Shown here piece after piece: positions 10,601 through 22,600 of a stretch of DNA of 64,000 bases. How positions within the stretch are numbered: the first letter of the stretch is position 1; every line of letters begins with the position of its first letter. The notes under the pieces are model-generated. The model saw only the letters and a list, made by a program, of their open reading frames with translations, had not been told where the DNA came from and made no database searches. The translations under genes were made by a program, and so were the position numbers. The stretch spans positions 94,128-158,127 of the forward strand of contig MEHQ01000840.1 of assembly GCA_008828725.1 (NCBI GenBank). The letters run 5' to 3'. Origin of the DNA: Saccharina japonica (Eukaryota; Sar; Phaeophyceae; Laminariales; Laminariaceae).

Positions 10601-13600
10601 CTCTTCTTCCTCCTCCCCCACTACGGTTCATTTTTTTTCTTTTTTCTTTTCCCATCCCATTTATTACCTTCGCCCTTCTCGTATTATTTCTCCCTCTTTA
10701 GTCGTAACTCAGATCCGGGGTCACTAAGTAGGCTCTTCTTCCCCCTCCCCACTACGGTACGTGCCTTGCATTTTTATCGCGAGAAAATTTCAGCACTTTC
10801 TTCCCTCGTCAACTCTCGTCGAATTGTGCTTGGCTGGACTTGACGGCTGGTAAATATTTGAGTTGCGAAATAATGCATGCCTTGGCCGGACTTCACGGCT
10901 ACTTATTAGTTGAATCGCGAAATACGGCATGCCTTGCCTGGACTTCACGGCTACTTATTACTTACCACTCTGTACCGAACTATAGGCACCTTTTATACAC
11001 TGATATTAACTTTAAAAGTTGCTTATACTTCGGGACACATTTGGTACTGCAGTAGTTGTTGGGTGGCGATAGAAGGCCAACAATAAGGCATGCCTTCTTG
11101 GCTGGACTTTTGTTGGTGATTTAGCGTAGTCCACTGGCCTACTGAGTCACGTGACTACGCTACATAACCAACAAAATATATGATTTCGGATTCGTTGAAT
11201 TTCACCTTGCTATATTGATCTCCGGGGCACTCCCCTCGCCACATCCAGGAGCGCATCATCATAACCATTCATATTAACACCAACTCGCACGCTCGAAATT
11301 ATCAAATTATTGAAATCGGTGAGACTCGAACTCCCGACCCACCGTTGGGAATTATTTAGCGCTACCCACTGAACCACTGAGTCACTACTTTTTCGTTACC
11401 TGCCGGTTCCACGTATCCTGCCCGGGGCGCAAAGCGATGCTTCCCCCCGGGTTCTTGCTGAGGTCAGGGGGTATAGCGGTGTGGGGGGGTGAGTGAGTGA
11501 CCACCCGCTTATTTGGGTGCTTCAGGGTGCACGTGTACTATTGAGGCAAGCAAAGGAGCGGTCACTGCCACCTGCACACCTAGTCTAGACGTGTACTATT
11601 GAGGATCGCAAAGGAGCGGTCACTCACACCTGCACACCTATACCCCTGAAACTCAGCAGGAGCCCGGGGGGGGGCAGCATTGCTTGCGCACCCGGCAAGA
11701 CAGGCGGGACTCGCAAGCCAGCAAAGCACACACGGGTGGCAGAAAGACAAGAGTGATTATATTTGTGTGCTGATATCCCAGCAGATATCCATGTCGCATG
11801 CATGCCTAGGTATCAGTAGGAAACCCGCTACGATGTCTTAGATTGGTCCAGACGCCCCGAAGTGACGGCTAGTTGTTACCAGTACGAATCGGGTGGATAA
11901 TAAGATATGCCTCATTGGCTAGACTTGACAGTCAGGTATTATTTTGAGGGAACATAGCAATCAGAACCAACGTGGTTAGTAACTGTTGTGGGATCTATAT
12001 ATTTTTTTAAACAGCTGTGACATCGAGGATTTCGTCGAAACTCATCTTTGCTAGCTGAGTGTGATACCTCGATCGCGCGTACTTAAGGGTTGTATATGTC
12101 CTCATGCAGGATATATATCCCGTATGAGGAGAACACAATATGAGGGTGTAGTGTGGACTTGTGTAATATATAAGTTTATTTTACAAAGATATAAAATAGC
12201 TGAGATATACGGTTTTGAGATCGAACGTGGGTACTGAGTATTTTTTTCAATCACTCCGAACCAACAAAACATCCCACTTTCCCCTTCTTGAGGGCTCCCT
12301 CCTACTTTCGCCCCCCTCCCTCCCTTAGCAAAACCTCGTTTACCGTTTACTCTACTCCTCGTCAAAGTCACGTTATTGGCAGCGGTGCTCCGGTTACATA
12401 CCTACCTATCTAGCCCATGATAAGAGTACGTATATTGTCTTGAGGTCTTGTATAGGGTACATTTTTTCTCGGCGTCTAGAGCTCCCCGTGTGGAGATCCT
12501 AATAGTCACCAGGTGCTTCTGAACCCTTTTCTCCCACTTGACACCCTGGTCCCACGCCGACCTAATCCCACCCGGGCCTGAACTGTCTAAACTGAACCTG
12601 GAGACATGGTAAGCCACGCTCCGGATCCGCCAAGAACCGTGATACCGTTGTCTCACGGTTTTTGGCGGGCCCGGACTGTGGCTTACTATGTTTCCCAAGT
12701 TCCAGTTTTGGAGGGGGTTCAGGTCCGGGTAGCATCAAGTCGGCCTGGGAACCAGGGCGTCAAGCAGGAGTAGGGGGTTTAGAAGCAGTGTTCTGGTATA
12801 CTANTTAAACAGGTGTGAGATCGAGGATGTCGTCGAAACTCGTCTTTGCTAGCTGAGTGTGATACTTCGATCGCGCTTACTTGAGGGTTGTATATGTCCT
12901 CATGCAGGATATATATCCCGTATGAAGAGAACACAATCTGAGGGTGTATTGTGGGATATATGATATATGTGTAATATATAAGTTTATTTTAAAAAAATAG
13001 AAAATAACTGTGAGATATGCGGTTTTGAGATCTAACGTGGGTACTGAGTATATTTTTCAATCACTCCGAACCAACAAAACATCCCACTTTTCCCTTCTTG
13101 AGGGCTCCCTTCTACTTACGCCTCCCTCCCTCCCTTAGCAAACCCTCGTTTTACCGTTTACTCTACTCCTCGTCAAAGTCACGTTATTGGCAGCGATGCT
13201 CCGGTTACATACCTAACTATCTAGCCCATGATAAAAGTACGCGTATTGTCTTGAGGTCTTGTATTGCGTACATTTTTTCTCGGCGTCTAGAGCTCCCCAT
13301 GTGGGGATCCTAATAGTCACCAGGTGCTTCTGAACCCTTTTCTCCCACTTGACACCCTGGTCCCACGCCGACCTAATCCCACCCGGGCCTGAACCGTCTA
13401 AACTGAACCTGGAGACATGGTAAGCCACGCTCCGGATCCACCAAGAACCGTGATACCGTCGTCTCACGGTTTTTGGCGGGCCCGGACGGTGGCTTACTAT
13501 GTTTCCCAAGTTCCAGTTTTGGAGGGGGTTCAGGTCCAGGTGGGATCAAGTCGGCCTGGGAACCAGGGCGTCAAGCAGGAGCAGGGGGTTTAGAAGCAGT

Positions 13601-16600
13601 GTTCTGGTATACTAACCCTGTACGGAGTAAAGTTGTTGCTACAGACTTACGTGTGCACATTCGTAAACGACTATTTCTTTTTTTGGGTTTTGACCTTGTC
13701 TTGACCCCGTGTTTCTCTTGAAATGGGCTCTCTTAACACGTTGAGAGCCACGCCAAGGATGTTCGGGAAGAAGAGAAAAAAAAGGGTGTGAAAGCCGGCG
13801 CGCGCGCGCCACATTTTTGTTTTGGAGTCAGAGACAGGGGAGTATGCTAAACCCAAGTAGGCCATTGTGTTGTTGGCTGTATTCTCGCACACGGCACCTC
13901 GGTATTCCGCTTGCTCCACCCATTCATTCATTGCAATAATGTTTTTGTTTTTGTTTTGGCTCTGTTTCACAAGTCTTGTGACCACATAATTTGTACCGGT
14001 ATCTCTCTAGGATTAGGAATCAGGAAGGACACCACAGTAGTGTATAGGTGTACTGGTGTTAGATGGGCAAAACTAATGGTTTTACGTCAAGACAACACAT
14101 ACACTCCTTCTAAAACGCGCTGCTCCCTCTTAACACCCTGGTTTTCACGCCGACCTAATCCCACCCGGACCTGAGCCGTCTAAACTGAACCTGGAGACAT
14201 GGTAAGCCACGCTCCGGATCCGCCAAGAACCGTGATACCGTCGTCTCAGGGTTTTTGGCGGGCCCGGACGGCGGCTTACTATGTTTCCCAAGTTCCAGTT
14301 TTGGAGGGGGCTCAGGTCCGGGTGGGATCAAGTCGGCCTGGGAATCAGGGCGCCAAGCAGGAGCAGGGGGTTTAGAATCAATGTTCTGGTATACTAACCA
14401 TATACGGAGTATAGTAGTTGCTTGCAGACTTGGTGTATATTCGTATATGACCATTTTTGGGGGGGAGTTTTTACCTTGTCTTGAACCCGTGTTTCTATTG
14501 AAATACGTGTGCACATTCGTAAACGACTATTTCTTTTTTGGGGTTTTGATCTTGTTTTGAACCTGTGTTTCTCTTGGAATGGGCTCTCTTAACACGTTTA
14601 GAGCCGCACTAACGGTGTTCGGGAAGAAAACAAATAAAGGGCGTAAAAGCCGGCGCGCCGCATTTTTGTTTTTGAGTCACAGACAGGGGAGTGTGTGCTA
14701 AACCCAAGTAGGCCATTGTGTTGTTGGCTGTATTCTCGTACACGGCACCTCGACATTCCACTTGCTCCACCCACTCATTTTTTGCGATTTTTTGTTTTTT
14801 GTTTATCTGCCTCACAAGTCTTGTGGCCACATGACCAGTATCTCTCTACTAGCATAGGGAATCAGAAAGGACACCACAGTAGTAGGTGTACCGATGTTAA
14901 ATTTGGCAAAACTTATGGTTTTACGTCAAGACAACACATACACTGCTTCTAAACCCTTTGCTCGTACTTGACACCCTGGTCCCACGCCGACCTAATCCCA
15001 CCCGGACCTGAACCGTCTAAACTGAACCTGGAGACACGGTAAGCCACGCTCCCGACCCGCCAAGAACCGTGATACCATCGTCTCAGGGTTTTTGGCGGGC
15101 CCGGACGGTGGCTTACTATGTTTCCCAAGTTCCAATTTTGGAGGGGGTTCAGGTCCGGGTAGCATCAAGTCGGCCTGGGAACCAGGGCGTCAAGCAGGAG
15201 TAGGGGGTTTAGAAGCAGTGTTCTGGTATACTATTAATAACCCTATACGGAGTATAGTGGTTGCTGTAGACTTGGCGTACATTCGTGTACGACCATTTTT
15301 TGGGGGGAGGCTTGATCTTGCCTTGAACCCGTGTTTTTATTGGAATGAGCTCTCTTTACACGTTTAGAGCCGCACCAAGGGTGTTCGGGAAGAAAAACAA
15401 AACAAAAGGGTGTGAAAGTCGGCGCGCCACATTTTTGTTTTTGAGTCACAGACAGGGGAGTATGCTTAACCCAAGTTGGCCATTGTGTTGTTGGTTGTAT
15501 TCTCGTACACGGGCACGTCGACATTCCACTTGCTCCACCCATTCACTTATTGCGATAATGTTTTTTTTATTTTTGATCTGCCTTACAAGTCTTGTGACTT
15601 GTGGCTACATGACCAGTATCTCTCTAGCATAAGGAATCAGGAAGGACACCACAGTAGTAGGTGTATTGACGTTAGATGGGCAAAACTAATGGTTTTACGT
15701 CAAGACAACACATGCGCTGCTTTGACACCCTTTGCTCCCACTTGACACCCTGGTCCCACGCCGACCTATTCCCACCCGGACCTGAGCCGTCTAAACTGAA
15801 CCTGGAGACATGGTGGGCCACGCTCCGGATCCACAAAAAACCGTGATACCGTCGTCTCAGGGTTTCTGGCGGGCCCGGACGCCGGCATACTGTGTTTCCC
15901 AAGTTCCAGTTTCGGGGGAGGCTCAGGTCCGGGTGGGATCAAGTCGGCCTGGGAACCAGGGCGTCAAGCAGGAGCAGGGGGTTTAGAAGCAGTGTTCTGG
16001 TATACTAACCCTGTACGGAGTAAAGTAGTTGCTGCAGACTTACGTGTGCACATTCGTAAACGACTATTTATTGTTTTTGGGTTTTTATCTTGTCTTGAAC
16101 CCGTGTTTCTCTTGAAATGGGGTCTCTTAACACGTTGAGAGCCACGCCAAGGGTGTTCGGGAAGAAAACAAAAAAGGGGTGTGAAAGCCGGGGCGCGCGC
16201 GCCACATTTTTGTTTTGGAGTCACAGACAGGGGAGTATGCTAAACCCAAGTGGGCCATTGTGTTGTTGGCTGTATTCTCGCACACGGCACCTCGATATTC
16301 CGCTTGCTCCACCCATTCATTCATTGCGATAATGTTTTCGTTTTTGTTTTGGCTCTGTTTCACAAGTCGTGTGACCACATGACCAGTATATAGGATAAGG
16401 AATCAGGAAGGACACCACAGTAGTGTATAGTTGTACTGGTGTTAGATGGGCAGAACTAATGGTTTTACGTCAAGACAACACATACACTCCTTCTAAAACG
16501 CTCTGCTCCCACTTGACACCCTGGTTTCCACGCCGACCTAATCCCACCCGGACCTGAGCCGTCTAAACTGAACCTGGAGACATGGTATGCCACGCTCCGG

Positions 16601-19088
16601 ATCCGCCAAGAACCGTGATACCGTCGTCTCAGGGTTTTTGGCGGGCCCGGACGGCGGCTTACTATGTTTCCCAAGTTCCAGTTTTGGAGGGGGCTCAGGT
16701 CCGGGTGGGATCAAGTCGGCCTGGGAATCAGGGCGCCAAGCAGAAGCAGGGGGTTTAGAAGCAATGTTCTGGTATACTAACCATATACGGAGTATAGTAG
16801 TTGCTTGCAGACTTGGTGTATATTCGTATATGACCATTTTTGGGGGGGAGTTTTTACCTTGTCTTGAACCCGTGTTTCTCTTGAAATTGGCCCTCTTGAC
16901 ACGTTTAGAGCCGCACCAAGGGTGTTCGGGGTGGGGGGGGGTAGAAGCCGGCGCGCCACATTGTTATTTTGTTTAGTCACAGACAGGGGGGGGGGGGTAC
17001 TCATGTCGTGCACGGCCGTAGTCGTATGACCATAGACCCTCGCACCTCTACAATGCCGGGACGGGGAGCATGTGGGGTTTTCACCACCAGGCAGACATTG
17101 CTGCACCAAGCGCGAAGCGCCGTGAGGTATTGGGCGAGTCGCATGGAGGGTGAGCTGCATCCTGCTAAGAACCGCCTCTGAGGCGGACTTGCATATGGAC
17201 GACAGCTTCAATGAGTTAATTTAATTTCTGGTGTGGCCACTNCCGGAGACAGCAATGGGTTTTACTATGTAGCTGCCTCGCGGATGCCTTACCATATTAA
17301 CACTACGTGATACGACCATTCCCCTTGTGCGGAGCAAAGGCTCTCCACCCCGCCCAAATTATCTACTCGACCGCCAGCTTTGGTGACCGCCAAAAAAAAA
17401 AACGGCACCCTGGTTGTCTAGCTCACGCAGCGAGTGGCGTGTTTCAGGGGGCGGGCGGTAAGCTAAAACCAAGTAGACATAATTAAAATAGAAAATGTCG
17501 GTGGCGGGGCGGGGGTTGGTTCTTATAGAAAAATCATCGTTCGGGTCTGTTTTCTCATTCTGACCTTAGGAAGGAGTGTAGGTAGGTCAGTTTTAACTTG
17601 TTTTCGAGTATAACGGGTGACCATAATAAACAGTAAATAGGACCTATGATACGATACACACAAAAAAACATATATATAATTTATCCCTGCTTTCACGTTT
17701 TTACGAACAATCTCTGGTCCTATTTACTATGGTCCCTCGTGATAGTCTCGGTGAAAACCATTTTGTTTCGGGGACAACACACTTGGAATTGGCACGGGGG
17801 TAAGTATGCTTGCAGTAGCTGGTTGGCAAGAGTCAAAAACACCGTGCGTAGCCCGCCGCCCTGTGCGTTAAAAGTTACAACCGGGTCTATCGCGTATGAC
17901 GGGCTCATCGACCCCCTCGTTCTGATTAGTGGTGGCACGGACACGGGCTACGATAGAGATGTACGTATAATTCTTGTAGCACTTTTTGTTTTTGCCCTGT
18001 AAGGCAAATATTTGTGGACCGACGGGGCTCCTTGACCGAGGGACTGCCAAATAAGGCATCCCTTGTTGGATAAGGCGTGCATTGTTGTTGAATAAGGCGT
18101 GTATTGTTGTCGAACAAGGCTTGTACTGTTGTTGAATAAGGCGTATCTGATTGTTGAATAAGGCGTTTCTTATTGTTGAATAAGGCGTATCTGATTGTTG
18201 AATAAAGCATCCTTATTGTTAAATAAGGTATTCCTGATTATTACTATCTTTGCCATCCGACAATGTGCAGCATGATCTTCAGCGTTGATCACTCATAAAA
18301 CTCCCAAAAGCAGAAGACCACGGAAACCAAGGAAACCTATGCGTACAGTCTAACACCCTTCTATGACCGCTTCCCGCCAAGATTTATCCACTATACTCCA
18401 TTTGTTGTCCTTGCTCCCTCCTCGTTATTGTTAAATAAGGCATTCCTTTCTGTTGAATAAAGCATTCCTTTCCTTATTGTTGATTAAGGCATCCCTTATT
18501 GTTAAATAAGGTATTCCTTATTGTTTTATAAGATATCCCTTATTGTTAAATAAGGCATTCCTCGTTGAATAAGGCATGTCTTGTTGAATAAGGCATGCCT
18601 TGTTGAATAAAGTATGTCTTGTTGTTGAATAAGGCGTGCCTTGTTGTTGGAAACCCATTTGATGTTTCACAACAGTATTAGTCGTTGGACGCACACCTAA
18701 CTGTTAGCCGATTGTTTTGTTCTATATATATACGAATGTTGTTTTTTTTTGTTACGTCTCATGTTTCGTCATCTGATTGTGTGTGAGGTACGGAATTCGA
18801 TGGGAATCAACGAGGGAAGAAAGTGCTGAAATCTTCTCGCAATAAAACATCAAGGCACGTACCGTAGGAGAAGAGCCTACTTAGTGACCCCGGATCTGAG
18901 TTACGACTAAAGAGGGAGAGAGAAAAGAAGGGCGAAGATAATAAATGCGATGGATAAATATATATATATATTTATACGTAGAGAGCTAGCTCCTCAAGTA
19001 AGGGACCCGATAAATTCTAGCAGCTAACCCTACAAGGCAAAAATCTACCTTAGCCACGCGTACACTCACCTCCTCCCGGCTTGCCGCA

Positions 19089-19119
<31 letters not shown>

Positions 19120-19628
19120 CCCCCCCCGCTCTGCCTAAACAAAACACAGATTTTGGAATCTCCTCTGGGGCCGCCTCCGGGGGCGCGATAACCACCCGTC
19201 GAAAAACAATCTGGGGCTCGATAACCGCCTGTCGAAGAATATTCCGGGGCGCGATAAGCACTCGAGGAAACGTAGAATAAGTCTCTGCAACAAGCCGCCG
19301 CCCAAAAGTAGCTGGCTGCGGTTTCTGCTTGCGCGCAAGCACGCCCCCCCGGTTTTCTCGACCGCTTGCGCGGACGAAACCGTCGCGGAAAAAAGGGTTT
19401 CCAGTATGGCTCCGGCGGCGGTGGCGTTTTCTCCTGGGAGGATGCCGCCTGGAGAAGGGAAGGGGTCGGAACACGAGGGGGGCGGTGTGGGTGGCGTGCG
19501 TGGAGGTTGCTTTCCTCTGACCGCGGTGAGTTGGTGGTGGTGTTGGTGGTATTGGTGGTGCGTTGTTGTTAGTGTTGTGGTTGTTGCTGGTGATGCTGAT
19601 GGTGGTGATGTTGTTGGTTTCGCTGCTG

Positions 19629-19660
<32 letters not shown>

Positions 19661-22600
19661 GGTGATGGTGGTGGTGGTGGTGGCTTTTGTGCTGTTACTG
19701 TCGTTGTTGCCGCTGCTGCTGCTGCTGCTGCCGCTGCCGCTGCTGCTGCTGTTGCTGGTTGTGGTGTTGTTGTAATGGCTACTGGTGTCATTGCTGCCAA
19801 GTTAGTCGGTGACAGTGATGCTGGTGCTGTTTGCTGTTTACTGTTTATGTGATGTCCTTGTTTGCAGTTTTTTTCTGATGTCGTCACGTTAGGTCATCGC
19901 CGTATCATCGTAATAACCTATAGCCAGTGGTAGCATGCATGATAGACTTCAATGTTTTGCAAGAAAAGCGTTGAAGTGGCACAATATACCCGGGAGCCCA
20001 TGTAGTGGAGGATGCTCCTTGGTATTGTACCGTACCAGCATTCAAGGCGGTGCTGTAAGATGCGCCGCCGCCCCTCCACCCTATTATTAGGGTCGTTCCA
20101 AACAAAGCCCTTTTCCCTGGAATCAAGAAACACAATGATACAAACAAGCCTCCTCGATACGCCCCGGCTCAACACCAATCGCGGGATCCTCTCGGGGTCA
20201 GGTAGAGTCAACATTCTCACGCGCCCCGAGGCACGATAGCAGCCGGTTCTCTGCTGTTGTGTTGCAACGGGAGCGACGTGAAAAAAATGACGAGCGCCAG
20301 GCAGACACGTACCTTTTTTTTTTTGGGGACGTGTGCTGACCTTAAGCTTTATTTTTTACCAATCAACCGATGGATAAAAAATAAAACAAAACTGATCAAA
20401 AGATGGCGGGGATGTTCGAAGCATAGTTCAAGAGTTCGCAATGTGCAGAAACCCCAGCAAGAGTGGGAAAAGAGGGATGGCATTGTCGTTTAAAACGGTA
20501 CTTTGGGCCAATACGCATCATCGGGGGGGGGGGTTGTCTTCAAGTTCCTGATTTTCCTTTTTTGGTTTTCTCGAAAGAAGAAAGCTGCTTACGCGTCCCT
20601 GTTTTCTTATCCCCGCTGGTGATACATTTCCTGTTTTTAGGAGAAGGGTTTTGTTTGTTTCCCTATTTTTCGTGGAAAACAAGGAAAAACCAAACAAGAG
20701 GAAAACTTTTCGTGGTATTGTTCATGCCATGGTCTCCATCACAGCCGAAATAGCACATATAGACCACACGCAAATTTAAGGGGTTGAATCTAGGGTGCGC
20801 AAGGGCCAGCTATGATGTCAAGCAGTTATGAGTACCGCTGCGCTGTACTTTCGAACGTTTTTTTCTGCCGGAGGTATTCTCATACCTCCCGCCTTGCCTC
20901 CCCCCGGTGCTCCGTTTCTAAAGGGATGCGTGGTGTCAAAGGTCAAATGACTAAGACAAGTACCAAACGAGTACGCCCGCCCGCGCTTGGTGCTAGCAAT
21001 GTCTGCCTGGTCGGTGAAAACCCCGACATGCTCCGTCCCGGCATTGTAGGGGTGCGAGGGTCTATGGTCATACGACTACGGCCATGCATGAGAATGAAGT
21101 ACACCCCCCCCCCTCCCTTTTCCCGTCACTGCTCGTTTTGTCTGCCGGCAGCAGCACGACATGTGTCCCTCGAAGCGTCCCTGCCCTTCTACTACGACTA
21201 TGCATGAATATGAAGTACCCCCCCCCCTCCCTTTCTCCATCACTGCTCGTTTTGTCTGCCGGCAGCAGCACGAAATGTGTCCCTCCAAGCGTCCCTGCCC
21301 TTTTACTTGCTCCGAATCTGCGGGCGGGGGGTCGCTGGTGGCGGCGACACCGGGTGTTGATTACCAGCGCGCTCGACAAACGCAGAAGCCTCGGACCGCT
21401 CGCGCTGAAGTCCGCAATCGTCCTTTCTGGTGGGGGGAGTACGTGAGGGGGTCACACCGGTGTGTCCTGAGTCTGCGATCAGCGGCTGCTCTGCCCGGGG
21501 CTACCCCAGGTAAGCCGGGGGAGGGGGTGCGGCGTATTCATTTGTTGCTAGCCTTAGTCCTTTGACTGTTATTGACCACGCATCCCTTTCGAGACGGAGC
21601 AAGCCATGTGGGGGGGGGGGGAAGGTGAGGGCGTACTCGTTTGTTGGGTGCCTTAGTCAGTTGACCATTGACCACGCATCCCCGTCAAGACGAAGAAATA
21701 AATCTTTGTTTTTTTTCGCCCAGAAATTCCACGGCACTGGTTGGTTTTCGTTTCGATAGGGCTGGGCACTGGCACACTACGTATTTGCTAGCAGTAGTAA
21801 TCTACTGATCTTGACCCGGCCAATACATTCGCCAGCCGTTTTTCGCTTACATACTTCCAATAAATACGCCATATTATAGTACGGAAACCCGCCAAATGCG
21901 TTTCGGGAGGAGAGAGGATAGAGGAGCTCTCCGCCACCCCCCGGATGTTGGACCTTTTCACACGTTCCTTTTTTCCTTCGCTATTTTTCACATTTGGTGT
22001 CTTTCTCTGCGTTGAGTACCTAATACCTTTGCTCCGCGTTTCTAGCTTCCCTCGGCCAGTATACTGCTCCAATCCAGTATACTGCTTAATTTTGGCGACA
22101 GTATATAATCGCTACTACCCTTTTTAGGCGTGTGGGTTTCGTTTTTTGGTCGTGTTTTTTTTTGTCGTGCACCCCTGCCTGCCCTATACATCTATATGTT
22201 TGTTTGTTTTTTGTGTGTGTATGAATCCGAAGTGAATAGGCGTGCTGATCGGCGTTGCTTCGAAACGTGCGGCAGGTGACCCCTTGACCTATGTATCAAT
22301 ATTTTCTCCTTGGTGTGGTATGAATCTGAAGTGCTGTCGCGTGCCGTGTTGGCCTTCCTTCAAGCTGTTCGGCTGGGTGTTCCCTGTCCTATAGGTATAC
22401 CTACGGGATGTACGTCCTGCATGAGGACATATTAAACCCGTAAGTACGCGCAATCGAAGTATCACACTGAGCTTGCAAATATGAGTTTCGACAAAATCCT
22501 CGATCTCACAGCAGTTTTTCATTTTATAAATAAATATATATTGTATTATATATATATATATACATACGTGTACCAATATTTTCTTGTGTTTGTACGTATA

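Noticed and set aside
12402-16837. Repeated frames such as MAGPDGGLLCFPSS
   Set aside because: They recur because the satellite core repeats; frames differ between units and stop at varying places.
19563-19775. Leu/Val-rich frame resembling membrane segments
   Set aside because: Pure triplet-repeat translation.
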